The position numbers were made by a program, and so were the translations under genes. A stretch of 7,392 nucleotides of DNA, from assembly GCA_018663815.1 (NCBI GenBank), contig JABJPQ010000463.1, forward strand, positions 1 to 7,392, given 5' to 3'. The notes below the pieces were generated by a model, which was given only the letters and a program-made list of their open reading frames with translations, did not search any database and was not told the DNA's origin. The stretch comes from Halobacteriovoraceae bacterium (GTDB lineage: Bacteria; Bdellovibrionota; Bacteriovoracia; Bacteriovoracales; Bacteriovoracaceae). Positions 1-5,901 of the stretch are shown here, one piece after another (the stretch's first letter is position 1; the number at the start of each line of letters is the position of its first letter).

Positions 1-201
1 AAAAATATGAAATTGGCAAAGGCTTTACAAGAAAAAGAAATGGATGTTCGTCTTCTGGATAGACATCTAGGAGAGGGGAAACTGACTAAATCAGAAGTTG
101 ATACCTACCTATCAAAGCTTGATGATGATCAAGGAAACTTTGAAAAGGTTGATGCAGACGTAGCTGAGGTTGAATCAGCGAGTGAGATTACTGAACAATA
201 A
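1..201 (+). CDS. small acidic hypothetical protein, start uncertain (possibly 5'-partial)
   Basis: I do not recognise this gene. From the ATG at position 7 it gives 64 residues, but the frame stays open through the two codons before it (AAA AAT) to the window edge. The true start may therefore lie outside, and no ribosome binding site can be seen. The protein has no signal peptide or membrane segment. Residues 1-40 look helical, with a short G-x-L-T-x-x-E-V turn-helix (GEGKLTKSEV, about residues 23-32). The tail from about residue 39 is rich in Asp and Glu (DDDQ, DADVAEVE). This resembles small conserved cytoplasmic proteins built from two short helices and an acidic tail, but no function follows. 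Its last 14 bases overlap the end of the opposing FliL-like gene, so transcription converges here. That it is coding is fairly likely; its full extent is unknown. Confidence 0.6.
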   Translation, partial: KNMKLAKALQEKEMDVRLLDRHLGEGKLTKSEVDTYLSKLDDDQGNFEKVDADVAEVESASEITEQ

Positions 202-658
202 ATTTCGAAAAAAGTATCTTTTTAATAATCTGCTTCTTTATTAAATTATTAACATGATTTTTGATTCTTGACTCAAGTAGAATCTTTCCTGTAATTGTGT
301 TTAATTCTTTTGGTGACATATTACCAGCAATATCAATGATAGCATCGAATACATAAGGCTTAATCAACATGACGAGTTCACGGTCTTGTTCTTGAAATAG
401 CACCAAATTCATCTGGGTATTTAAAAAACGAAGCCTCGACTCTCTCGAGTAGAGATTGACTACAACTTCCTCCATGATAACAGGAGGCTTTTTGAGTTCT
501 AGCATAGAGTTTTCGATCATAGATCCAAACTCTTTACCACGCTCTGTCAGTGGCTTTTTAATTGATGTATGTGAGTAAATAACAAGTGCTGTAGAAGCAA
601 TAACGACAAGTCCGTTAAGACCGAGAATAACTTTATCAATTGCTGGATTACCTGTCAT
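188..658 (-). CDS. FliL-like single-pass membrane protein
   Basis: This is a 156-residue protein with the FliL plan: a short N-terminus, one transmembrane helix at about residues 10-30, a linker, then a periplasmic FliL domain at about 62-156. Visible family features are the VVNLYSRESRLRFLN strand (67-80), the helix with PYVFDAIIDI (101-110), the SPKELNTITGK segment (115-125) and the typical closing strand ILFSKFIVQ (148-156). In flagellate bacteria FliL surrounds the stator near the basal body and affects motor torque. Stand-alone FliL-like paralogues also exist, and no flagellar gene lies nearby, so the role is open. An in-frame TAA four codons upstream (three codons lie between it and the ATG) rules out a longer start, although the Shine-Dalgarno before this ATG is poor. 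The gene follows ald on the same strand after an 82-bp gap holding a possible promoter and hairpin, so it may be separately transcribed. Confidence 0.8.
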   Translation of the reverse strand: MTGNPAIDKVILGLNGLVVIASTALVIYSHTSIKKPLTERGKEFGSMIENSMLELKKPPVIMEEVVVNLYSRESRLRFLNTQMNLVLFQEQDRELVMLIKPYVFDAIIDIAGNMSPKELNTITGKILLESRIKNHVNNLIKKQIIKKILFSKFIVQ

Positions 659-681
659 TCCATGATTTTATCATAAGGCCT

Positions 682-730
682 GATATACTCAAAGCATTAT
701 ACTTTATAAAATATAAACCTTGAGCATATC
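682..730 (-). other. imperfect inverted repeat that pairs fully only in minus-strand RNA
   Basis: The arms 682-694 (GATATACTCAAAG) and 718-730 (CCTTGAGCATATC) pair over 13 positions. The two non-Watson-Crick positions (687/725 and 693/719) become G-U wobbles in minus-strand RNA but A-C mismatches in plus-strand RNA. A further five-pair A/T stem (697-701 with 712-716) can form inside the loop. The structure lies 11 to 59 bases after the ald stop codon. It may act as a transcript-end or stabilising hairpin, but no U-tract follows on the minus strand, so it is not a standard intrinsic terminator. Confidence 0.4.
696..701 (-). promoter_or_regulatory. possible -10 box (TATAAT) for the FliL-like gene
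   Basis: The minus strand carries a perfect TATAAT here, which would place a transcript start near 689 and give a leader of about 30 bases before the ATG at 658. The -35 position at 17-bp spacing (719-724, CTCAAG) matches the consensus poorly, and there is no TG extension. The surroundings are very AT-rich, so a chance match is quite possible. Confidence 0.3.
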
Positions 731-740
731 AATCTATTAT

Positions 741-1859
741 TTAAAGATACTTTTCAGCGTCAAGTGGAGTAAAGGGTAATTCTAAGTCTATGGCCACTTG
801 CTCATAAACAAGATTTCCCTTATAAATATTTACTCCTTTTCTAAGAAATTCATCACTCATGATTGAATTTTCAACACCATCTTTTGCGATCATTCTTGCG
901 TGCTTTAAAGTGACATTTGTAAGTGCGTAGGTTGATGTATGAGGAACAGCTCCTGGCATGTTCGCTACACAGTAATGAACGACTCCATCGACAACAAAAG
1001 TAGGTTCCTCATGAGTAGTTGGTCTACAGGTTTCAATACATCCACCTTGATCTACTGCTATATCCACAACAACTGAACCATTCTCCATTTTAGAAATCAT
1101 ATCTTTTGTTACTAGCTTAGGAGCTTTTGCACCAGTAACTAAAACAGCACCAATGACTAAATCTGATTTTAAAACAGCATATTCAATATTTTGGTTGTTG
1201 GAATAAAGAGTTGTTACTCTGTTGTCAAATAGGTCATCCATTTGAGCTAATCTTTTTGTACTCAAATCAATACACGTAACGTCAGCCCCAAGACCCATGG
1301 CCATTTTGGCCGCATTTGTTCCTGCTATCCCACAACCAATAATCGTTACATTTGCTCTTCTAACCCCGGGAACTCCACCTAATAGTATTCCCTTTCCACC
1401 TTTGTCTTTTTGTAAACACATAGCACCTACTTGAGTGGCCATACGTCCAGCAACCTCTGACATGGGAACGAGTAACGGAAGTGATCCATCTGGATATTGA
1501 ATCGTTTCATAAGCAATACATGTTGCACCTGAATTCATTAAACCTTTAGTCAATTCTTTATCGGCTGCAAGGTGAAGGTATGTGTAAAGAATATGATGAG
1601 GTTTTAGTAGAGCAATCTCTACTGGCTGAGGTTCTTTAACTTTGATAATCATTTCACCTTTATCAAAACAGTCCTCTAAAGAGTTAAGAATTGTAGCGCC
1701 TGCTTCAGTATACATTTCATCAGAAATACCAATTCCAATTCCAGCATTTTTTTGAACAAAAACAGTATGCCCATCCATTGATAATTGGCGAACTCCAGAA
1801 GGGACTAAACCTACTCGGTTTTCATTATTTTTAATTTCTTTAGGTACTGCAATTTTCAT
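741..1859 (-). CDS. ald: alanine dehydrogenase (NAD-dependent)
   Basis: This is a full-length 372-residue alanine dehydrogenase. The cytoplasmic enzyme interconverts L-alanine and pyruvate plus ammonia with NAD, usually in alanine catabolism. The N-terminus MKIAVPKEIKNNENRVG is typical of the family. The residues known to act in substrate binding and catalysis fall at their usual numbers: Arg15, Lys75 (KVKEP), His96 (YLHLAAD) and Asp270 (DIAVDQGG). The Rossmann fold carries GCGIAG at 175-180 and Asp198 at the end of the second strand, which favours NAD over NADP. No residue is missing and the length is normal. The start is supported by GGAG eight bases before the ATG. The gene is divergent from the M16 pair across 199 bp and followed by the FliL-like gene. 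Ald genes are often controlled by Lrp/AsnC regulators; none is present here. For a predator living on amino acids such an enzyme would fit carbon use, but that is inference. Confidence 0.97.
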   Translation of the reverse strand: MKIAVPKEIKNNENRVGLVPSGVRQLSMDGHTVFVQKNAGIGIGISDEMYTEAGATILNSLEDCFDKGEMIIKVKEPQPVEIALLKPHHILYTYLHLAADKELTKGLMNSGATCIAYETIQYPDGSLPLLVPMSEVAGRMATQVGAMCLQKDKGGKGILLGGVPGVRRANVTIIGCGIAGTNAAKMAMGLGADVTCIDLSTKRLAQMDDLFDNRVTTLYSNNQNIEYAVLKSDLVIGAVLVTGAKAPKLVTKDMISKMENGSVVVDIAVDQGGCIETCRPTTHEEPTFVVDGVVHYCVANMPGAVPHTSTYALTNVTLKHARMIAKDGVENSIMSDEFLRKGVNIYKGNLVYEQVAIDLELPFTPLDAEKYL

Positions 1860-1910
1860 GAGCTTTACTCCATAAATAAGTTTTAAATTATGCGCTTAAT
1901 ATACAAAATT

Positions 1911-1940
1911 TTTTGATTTTTACCACTTTTAAAATCAAAA
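1911..1940. repeat. perfect inverted repeat, 10-bp arms, in the divergent intergenic region
   Basis: TTTTGATTTT at 1911-1920 is the exact reverse complement of AAAATCAAAA at 1931-1940, with a 10-base spacer, so the arm centres are 20 bp (about two helical turns) apart. It lies 52-81 bases upstream of the ald ATG and about 85 bp before the M16 extended -10 box. The position suits a regulator operator, but the arms are almost pure A/T and could arise by chance in such DNA. Neither strand shows a convincing terminator tail. Confidence 0.35.
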
Positions 1941-1950
1941 GGGAGGAAAA

Positions 1951-2028
1951 ATGCGTGCATTGCAACGCGCCGTAATCAATAAAAAGACTTTTATTCTCAC
2001 TTTAGGAGAATATCAAAACTTGGTATAA
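1951..2028 (+). CDS. possible 25-residue small ORF or leader peptide
   Basis: An ATG at 1951 is preceded by a strong Shine-Dalgarno (GGGAGG, 1941-1946) four bases upstream and opens 25 codons ending in TAA at 2026-2028. The peptide starts MRALQRAVINKK and ends LGEYQNLV. It has no signal peptide or membrane segment and I do not recognise it. The first third (ATGCGTGCATTGCAACGCGCC) is much richer in G+C than the surrounding intergenic DNA. The stop overlaps the -10 box of the M16 promoter, so the ORF would need its own promoter further upstream, and I see no good one. It could be a small protein, a leader peptide or chance. Confidence 0.25.
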   Translation: MRALQRAVINKKTFILTLGEYQNLV

Positions 2029-2029
2029 T
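2021..2029 (+). promoter_or_regulatory. extended -10 promoter for the M16 peptidase pair
   Basis: TGGTATAAT combines a perfect TATAAT (2024-2029) with the TGn extension, which in sigma-70 promoters can compensate for a weak -35. The -35 position at 17-bp spacing (2001-2006, TTTAGG) matches only three of six consensus bases. Transcription would start near 2036, giving a leader of about 22 bases that contains GGAG five bases before the ATG at 2059. Confidence 0.6.
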
Positions 2030-2058
2030 GATCTGAAATTTAAAAGAATGGAGATAAG

Positions 2059-3438
2059 ATGAGAAGTTGCGGAGTTATGAAGCTGTCCTTGCTGTTATTA
2101 CTAATACTCAATTTGGGGTGTAGTTCTTCTAAAAATGCAGATAAAGCGGATCAGAATACAAGTGGTATATCAATTGATGTTAAGAAAAAAGTATTAAAAA
2201 ATGGACTGACAATCTTGGTAGTAGAAAATGATAAATTACCAATCTTTTCTTATTATACTTATTTTCAAGTCGGAAGTAAGTATGAATTTCCTGGGATTAC
2301 CGGTTCAAGTCATCTTTTAGAGCATATGATGTTTAAGGGAGCTAAGAAGTATGGTGAAGGCGAGTTTGATAAATTGATTGAAGGTAATGGAGGCAAGAAC
2401 AATGCTTATACCAGTAATGATTTGACGGTCTATTTTGAAAGCCTACCTAAAGAGCACCTTGAGGTTGTTGTCGATTTAGAAGCTGATAGAATGCAAAATT
2501 TATTATTGGTCAAAGAGTCCTTTGAAAAAGAAAGAAATGTTGTCTTAGAAGAAAGGAAAATGCGTTATGAAAACTCGGACCGCGGTAAGATCTATTTAAC
2601 AATGATGAAAAGTGTTTTTAAGGGAACTCCTTATGGCTCATCTGTTATTGGAGAAATTGATGATCTTAAAAATGTTTCAAGGGAAGAAGTTCAAAAGTAC
2701 TTTAAACAATACTACTCACCAAATAATGCTGTCATCCTACTTGTGGGAGATGTGAATGCTGAAAAGGCATTCGAAATGATTGAAAAAAGCTATGGTTTGA
2801 TAAAGCCTACTGAGAACTTAACAATTAAAAAGAAAGCTCAGTTAGATAAATTAGGCTATCAATTTAAAAAGGACTTCAGCAAAAAGATTAAACTAAAAGG
2901 AACTTCACCAACGCCAATGTTCTCTTTAGCGTTAAAGGGAATCAAAATTGGAGAGAGAGAAGGTTTTGTGCTTGATATCCTTTCTTCAATTTTAGGTGAT
3001 GGTGAAAGTTCCTATTTATCAGAGAAATTTGTTAATAATCGTAAACCCGTTTTACAAAGTATTTATGCTGCTAATTATACTTTGCAAGACAGTGGTGTCT
3101 TTTTTATTGGGGGACAATTATTGGAAAAAGCTCGCCTTGCAACTTTTGAAAAGAAACTACGCAATGAATTACACCGTTCATGTCAAACAGCGATAACCGA
3201 GCGTGCAATGAACAAGGTTATTAATCAGTACCTGGTATCAATGCTAAGTGGGCTTGATACAAACTCAGGAATTGCAAAATTTCTTGGGGATCGACAGGTC
3301 TACTATGGTGACTATAATTTTTATAAAAAAGAGTTGGCGCTTTACCAATCGATTACAGTTGATGAGTTAAAACTTGCCTGCCAAAAATATTTAATGACTG
3401 ATGAGTCTATTTTTATATCAATCTGGAATAAAAACTAA
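2059..3438 (+). CDS. M16 family zinc metallopeptidase lipoprotein (catalytic subunit)
   Basis: This 459-residue protein is a M16B (processing-peptidase-like) metallopeptidase. Residues 1-21 form a lipoprotein signal with lipobox LNLGC; Cys21 would be lipidated, and Ser at +2 suggests outer-membrane sorting if the Lol rules of E. coli apply. The inverted zinc motif HLLEH is at 85-89, with His85 and His89 as ligands and Glu88 as the catalytic base. The third ligand is a glutamate about 76 residues on, Glu165 (or 164) in VVLEERKMR. The C-terminal M16 domain (about 220-459) lacks the R/Y pair that binds substrate: at the equivalent place it reads FVNNRKPVL. That residue pair is found in the next gene, so the two products probably form one active enzyme. 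The start has GGAG five bases upstream; Met7 (2077) would give a more ordinary lipoprotein leader but has GGAG only two bases away. Substrates are unknown. Confidence 0.92.
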   Translation: MRSCGVMKLSLLLLLILNLGCSSSKNADKADQNTSGISIDVKKKVLKNGLTILVVENDKLPIFSYYTYFQVGSKYEFPGITGSSHLLEHMMFKGAKKYGEGEFDKLIEGNGGKNNAYTSNDLTVYFESLPKEHLEVVVDLEADRMQNLLLVKESFEKERNVVLEERKMRYENSDRGKIYLTMMKSVFKGTPYGSSVIGEIDDLKNVSREEVQKYFKQYYSPNNAVILLVGDVNAEKAFEMIEKSYGLIKPTENLTIKKKAQLDKLGYQFKKDFSKKIKLKGTSPTPMFSLALKGIKIGEREGFVLDILSSILGDGESSYLSEKFVNNRKPVLQSIYAANYTLQDSGVFFIGGQLLEKARLATFEKKLRNELHRSCQTAITERAMNKVINQYLVSMLSGLDTNSGIAKFLGDRQVYYGDYNFYKKELALYQSITVDELKLACQKYLMTDESIFISIWNKN

Positions 3439-3446
3439 GGAAAAAA

Positions 3447-4808
3447 ATGAAATATATTATTACTTACTTCTTATTAATTAGTATTGCTCAAGCAAATAAT
3501 TACTTGGATGAAAATGTTAAAAAATTAGATTGGAAAGGTATTGATGTTGTTTGGTTAGAAGATAATGCTCTTCCCACGTATGATGTTTCATTGTACTTCA
3601 ATGCGGGAGCTCTTGGGGATGGACAAAACCATGCTGGTCTAACAGAACTCATGTTTTCGGAGCTTTCATCAGGGACACATCGTTATACAAAAAAAGAAAT
3701 TATTGAGTCATTAGAATATTTGGGAGTTAGTTATGGAAGTCATGTAACTCATGAATACTCAACATTCTCAGTCGGAGGCTTGGTAAAGAACATGGTTCCA
3801 ACAATGAAAATGGTATGTCATCTTTTTGATGATGCGACTTTTCCGGCTAAAGAGCTAAAGCATACAAAAAGAAGAGTTCTTACTGCTATGGATAGTATGG
3901 TTACAAATCACTCAAAATTAGCAAGTCGTGCTTTTAGGTATGAGTCATTAAAAAATACAGGTTTTGAGAGTCCAACGCTAGGTTATAAAAAGAGTCTAAA
4001 AAAAATGACCTCTAACAAACTCCAAAAACGGCTTAAGTATCTTAACTCAAAAGCCATAAAAAGGATTTATATTAGAGGACCTAAAGAAGTCATGGGTTTA
4101 AAAAACATTATTTTAAATGACTGCCGTTGGAGGCAAGGACAGGTTGCTTCTAAGCTACCAATTGTAAAAAAACCACGAGTAGAAAAGAGCATTATCTTTG
4201 TTCCCGTTCCTGGGGCGAATCAAGCCCAGGTAAGAATTGGGAGAGTTATTACTACTGACGAAGTCCAAATGGGAAAAGATGCCTTAAAAACGTTCTCCGC
4301 AAATTTTTTGGGAGGAGGGTTTACCTCGCGATTATTTCAAAAGCTGAGAGTTGAGAAAGGCTTAACGTACTCAGCAAGTGCTTATAGCTCTGAACAAAAA
4401 AACTATGGTAGAAGTGGTGTCTCCACATTTACTAGGAATGAAAAAATTGTTGAATTACTTGAATCGATTAAAAAGGTTTTAGTTGATGCAGCTACTAAAA
4501 TTGGAACAGAAAGTTTTACATTGTCTAAAAAGAATTTAAAAGGAAACTATCTGCTTGGACTTGAGTCAACTTCAGATTTTTTACAGAATTTGATACACTT
4601 TGATCATATTGAAAAAGATTATAGTGAGATATATCAATTCACTAAAAAAATGGATGCTATTGAAATTAAAAATCTACAAGCGATGATAGCTCAATTATTT
4701 GATTGGAAGAAACAAGTCATTCTCATTTTAGGAGATAAAAAACTTGTAAAGGTTCTTAGAAAAGCGGGATATAAAGTAAAGATTTCAAATTATAAAAAAT
4801 ATATTTAA
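3447..4808 (+). CDS. M16 family peptidase homologue, non-catalytic partner subunit, secreted
   Basis: This is a 453-residue M16 protein with an SPase I signal peptide cleaved probably after AQA (about residue 16). In the position of HxxEH it reads HAGLTELMF (62-70), so the zinc ligands and catalytic glutamate arrangement are lost and it cannot be an active protease alone. Its C-terminal domain carries the R/Y pair: SRLFQKLRVEKGLTY, with Arg301 and Tyr308 seven residues apart, as in active M16 enzymes, plus the FLGGGFTSRLF motif just before. This complements the upstream gene exactly, as in known bacterial heterodimeric M16B peptidases and in the alpha/beta mitochondrial processing peptidase. 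It starts 8 bp after the upstream stop with AAGGA six bases before the ATG, so the two are co-transcribed and should be made in similar amounts. The soluble subunit would be held at a membrane by its lipidated partner. Family and operon are clear; the substrate is not. Confidence 0.9.
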   Translation: MKYIITYFLLISIAQANNYLDENVKKLDWKGIDVVWLEDNALPTYDVSLYFNAGALGDGQNHAGLTELMFSELSSGTHRYTKKEIIESLEYLGVSYGSHVTHEYSTFSVGGLVKNMVPTMKMVCHLFDDATFPAKELKHTKRRVLTAMDSMVTNHSKLASRAFRYESLKNTGFESPTLGYKKSLKKMTSNKLQKRLKYLNSKAIKRIYIRGPKEVMGLKNIILNDCRWRQGQVASKLPIVKKPRVEKSIIFVPVPGANQAQVRIGRVITTDEVQMGKDALKTFSANFLGGGFTSRLFQKLRVEKGLTYSASAYSSEQKNYGRSGVSTFTRNEKIVELLESIKKVLVDAATKIGTESFTLSKKNLKGNYLLGLESTSDFLQNLIHFDHIEKDYSEIYQFTKKMDAIEIKNLQAMIAQLFDWKKQVILILGDKKLVKVLRKAGYKVKISNYKKYI

Positions 4809-4821
4809 ATTACAGAACTAT

Positions 4822-4849
4822 AGGGGAGGCTTCTTATGAAGTTTCTCCT
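4822..4849 (+). terminator. 12-bp hairpin after the M16 pair, probable transcript end
   Basis: Fourteen bases after the stop codon, AGGGGAGGCTTC (4822-4833) pairs over all 12 positions with GAAGTTTCTCCT (4838-4849) around the loop TTAT. Three pairs are G-U in plus-strand RNA and would be C-A mismatches on the minus strand, so the fold favours the M16 transcript. The U-tract is poor (CTCCTTC, then AATATTG), so it may be a weak or 3'-end-stabilising structure. Its right half lies over the last codons of the opposing bactofilin gene. Confidence 0.45.
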
Positions 4850-5175
4850 TCAATATTGACCTTTGCACCAGGAAAGATACTCATACTCTGAGCTTTTACT
4901 TTACCCGATAATGTTGCCGAAGACCTAATCGAAAGTGTTCCAGATGCGTTGAGAGAGCCAGAGAATGAACCAAATATTTCGATATCATGGCAAAAAACAT
5001 CACCCTCAATAATGGAGTCTCTTTCAAATACAACCTTACTTTTATTAAGCATTGTAATTGATCCCTTAGTGATACAGTTTAAAATTGTATCCCCCTCAAA
5101 CTTTAAGTCTCCTTCCAGTTGGGTACCTTTACCTAGGACGGAGAAATTAAAGGTTTTAAAATTATTTTCATTCAT
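4834..5175 (-). CDS. short bactofilin (polymer-forming cytoskeletal protein)
   Basis: This 113-residue protein is a bactofilin, a family that self-assembles without nucleotide into filaments on the cytoplasmic face of the inner membrane and positions envelope enzymes. The beta-helix core covers about residues 12-110 and shows the family rhythm of short strands and turns: VLGKGTQLEGDLKFEG, then IIEGDVFCHDIEIFGSFSG, ASGTLSIRSSATLSGKVKA and a final SIFPGAKVNIEG. Flanking tails are minimal, so it is among the shorter bactofilins and lacks the long disordered or proline-rich ends some have. The ATG lies three bases after the stop of the upstream gene and has no visible Shine-Dalgarno, which suggests translation coupled to that gene. 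It is the last gene of a three-gene operon with a peptidoglycan-trimming enzyme, and bactofilins elsewhere control cell curvature or stalk shape together with peptidoglycan hydrolases. The family call is firm; the shape role comes from context. Confidence 0.92.
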   Translation of the reverse strand: MNENNFKTFNFSVLGKGTQLEGDLKFEGDTILNCITKGSITMLNKSKVVFERDSIIEGDVFCHDIEIFGSFSGSLNASGTLSIRSSATLSGKVKAQSMSIFPGAKVNIEGETS

Positions 5176-5178
5176 AGA

Positions 5179-5901
5179 TTAGTCAATGTTAAAGGGTCCA
5201 GCTTGTTTATAAGCAATGAGATCTCCTGTCTTGGAGAAAATATATATTTTATATCGAACACTCGATTTATTAATTAAAGGGAACCTAGCCACAGTTGGTC
5301 GAAAACGTGAAAACGAAAAACTTTCTCCTTTTGAATACTCTAGGCGTAAATTTTTTTCACTCAGTTCGTAAGCTGGGTAATAGTACATTGAATTTTTTTG
5401 AAACTGAACAACTGTAATATAGCCAGATAACTTGTCATTATTAAGAGAATTATTAGCCAGGTTAAAATGTAGCTCCACAATATTATTTTCATTTTTCAGT
5501 AAAATATTGTCTATCTTTAGTAGATCTTTTTCTCTTAAATCTACAATTCCAAGTGGTGGGGTAAAAAGCCTAAAAGAAGAGATCGTTGATTCACTAGAAG
5601 AGCCAAGGGAGAGCTTTTGAGTTAAAATTTTGTTGTTTTTATTAGTACTATCTAATTGAGAGCTAAGTTCTTTATTTTTTTCCTTGAGATCTTTTATAAT
5701 CTTAGGCTCACTAGATTTAAGCTCGATAACTTGGTTTTTTAAAAACATAGAGTAGAGTATTGAGACTGTTATAGTACTTATAACCAATATAGGAACTAAA
5801 ATGAGCGAACTGAGAAGCTTCTTATTAATTTTTAAGTAGCGAGGGCTTTTAGGGGAGTTATAAACGATCAGTGTTAAATTCTTAGATGGATTCCGAATCA
5901 T
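5179..5901 (-). CDS. single-pass membrane coiled-coil protein of unknown function, bactofilin-linked
   Basis: I cannot assign a function to this 240-residue protein. It has a basic cytoplasmic tail (1-29), a transmembrane helix at about 30-54, a probable coiled coil at 55-98 rich in Lys, Glu and Leu, a Ser-rich hinge (99-109) and a C-terminal domain (about 110-240) that looks all-beta, with aromatic motifs SMYYYPAYEL and SFSFSRFRPTVARF. The tail and helix (KNLTLIVYNSP, then a basic stretch, then the membrane span) resemble the N-terminus of membrane-anchored M23 endopeptidases that partner bactofilins, but no M23 zinc motif (HxxxD, HxH) is present. The overall plan also recalls DUF6776-type inner-membrane proteins, a weak resemblance judged by eye. 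The start overlaps the upstream gene's end by 20 bp and the stop lies three bases before the bactofilin ATG, so it is tightly coupled to both. A link between scaffold and periplasm is my inference. Confidence 0.8.
   Translation of the reverse strand: MIRNPSKNLTLIVYNSPKSPRYLKINKKLLSSLILVPILVISTITVSILYSMFLKNQVIELKSSEPKIIKDLKEKNKELSSQLDSTNKNNKILTQKLSLGSSSESTISSFRLFTPPLGIVDLREKDLLKIDNILLKNENNIVELHFNLANNSLNNDKLSGYITVVQFQKNSMYYYPAYELSEKNLRLEYSKGESFSFSRFRPTVARFPLINKSSVRYKIYIFSKTGDLIAYKQAGPFNID

Noticed and set aside
209..244. Short A/T stems (AAAAAG/CTTTTT and TTAATAA/TTATTAA) just after the small acidic gene, considered as a terminator
   Set aside because: The stems are short and nearly pure A/T, and they lie in coding sequence of the FliL-like gene; chance in AT-rich DNA explains them.
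1887..1892. CATAAT on the minus strand as a -10 box for ald
   Set aside because: No acceptable -35 lies 16-18 bp upstream, and several similar A/T hexamers (for example TATATT nearby) compete equally well.
2059..2076. Moving the start of the first M16 gene to the ATG at 2077
   Set aside because: That start gives a neater lipoprotein leader, but its GGAG is only two bases away, whereas the ATG at 2059 has GGAG at a normal five-base spacing and fits the mapped promoter. The mature protein is the same either way.
2996..3196. A 66-codon plus-strand frame inside the first M16 gene
   Set aside because: It lies wholly within the strongly supported M16 coding region in another frame, with no ribosome binding site or recognisable product.
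4949..5182. A 77-codon plus-strand frame opposite the bactofilin gene
   Set aside because: It is antisense to a clear bactofilin with family-typical repeats and has no independent support.
5432..5620. A 62-codon plus-strand frame opposite the coiled-coil gene
   Set aside because: It is antisense to the membrane protein whose operon overlap and domain layout support it; the leucine/serine-rich translation is what an antisense of Lys/Glu-rich sequence gives.
5179..5901. Calling the coiled-coil gene an M23 endopeptidase because of its place beside bactofilin
   Set aside because: No HxxxD or HxH zinc motif is present anywhere in the 240 residues; only the N-terminal layout is similar.
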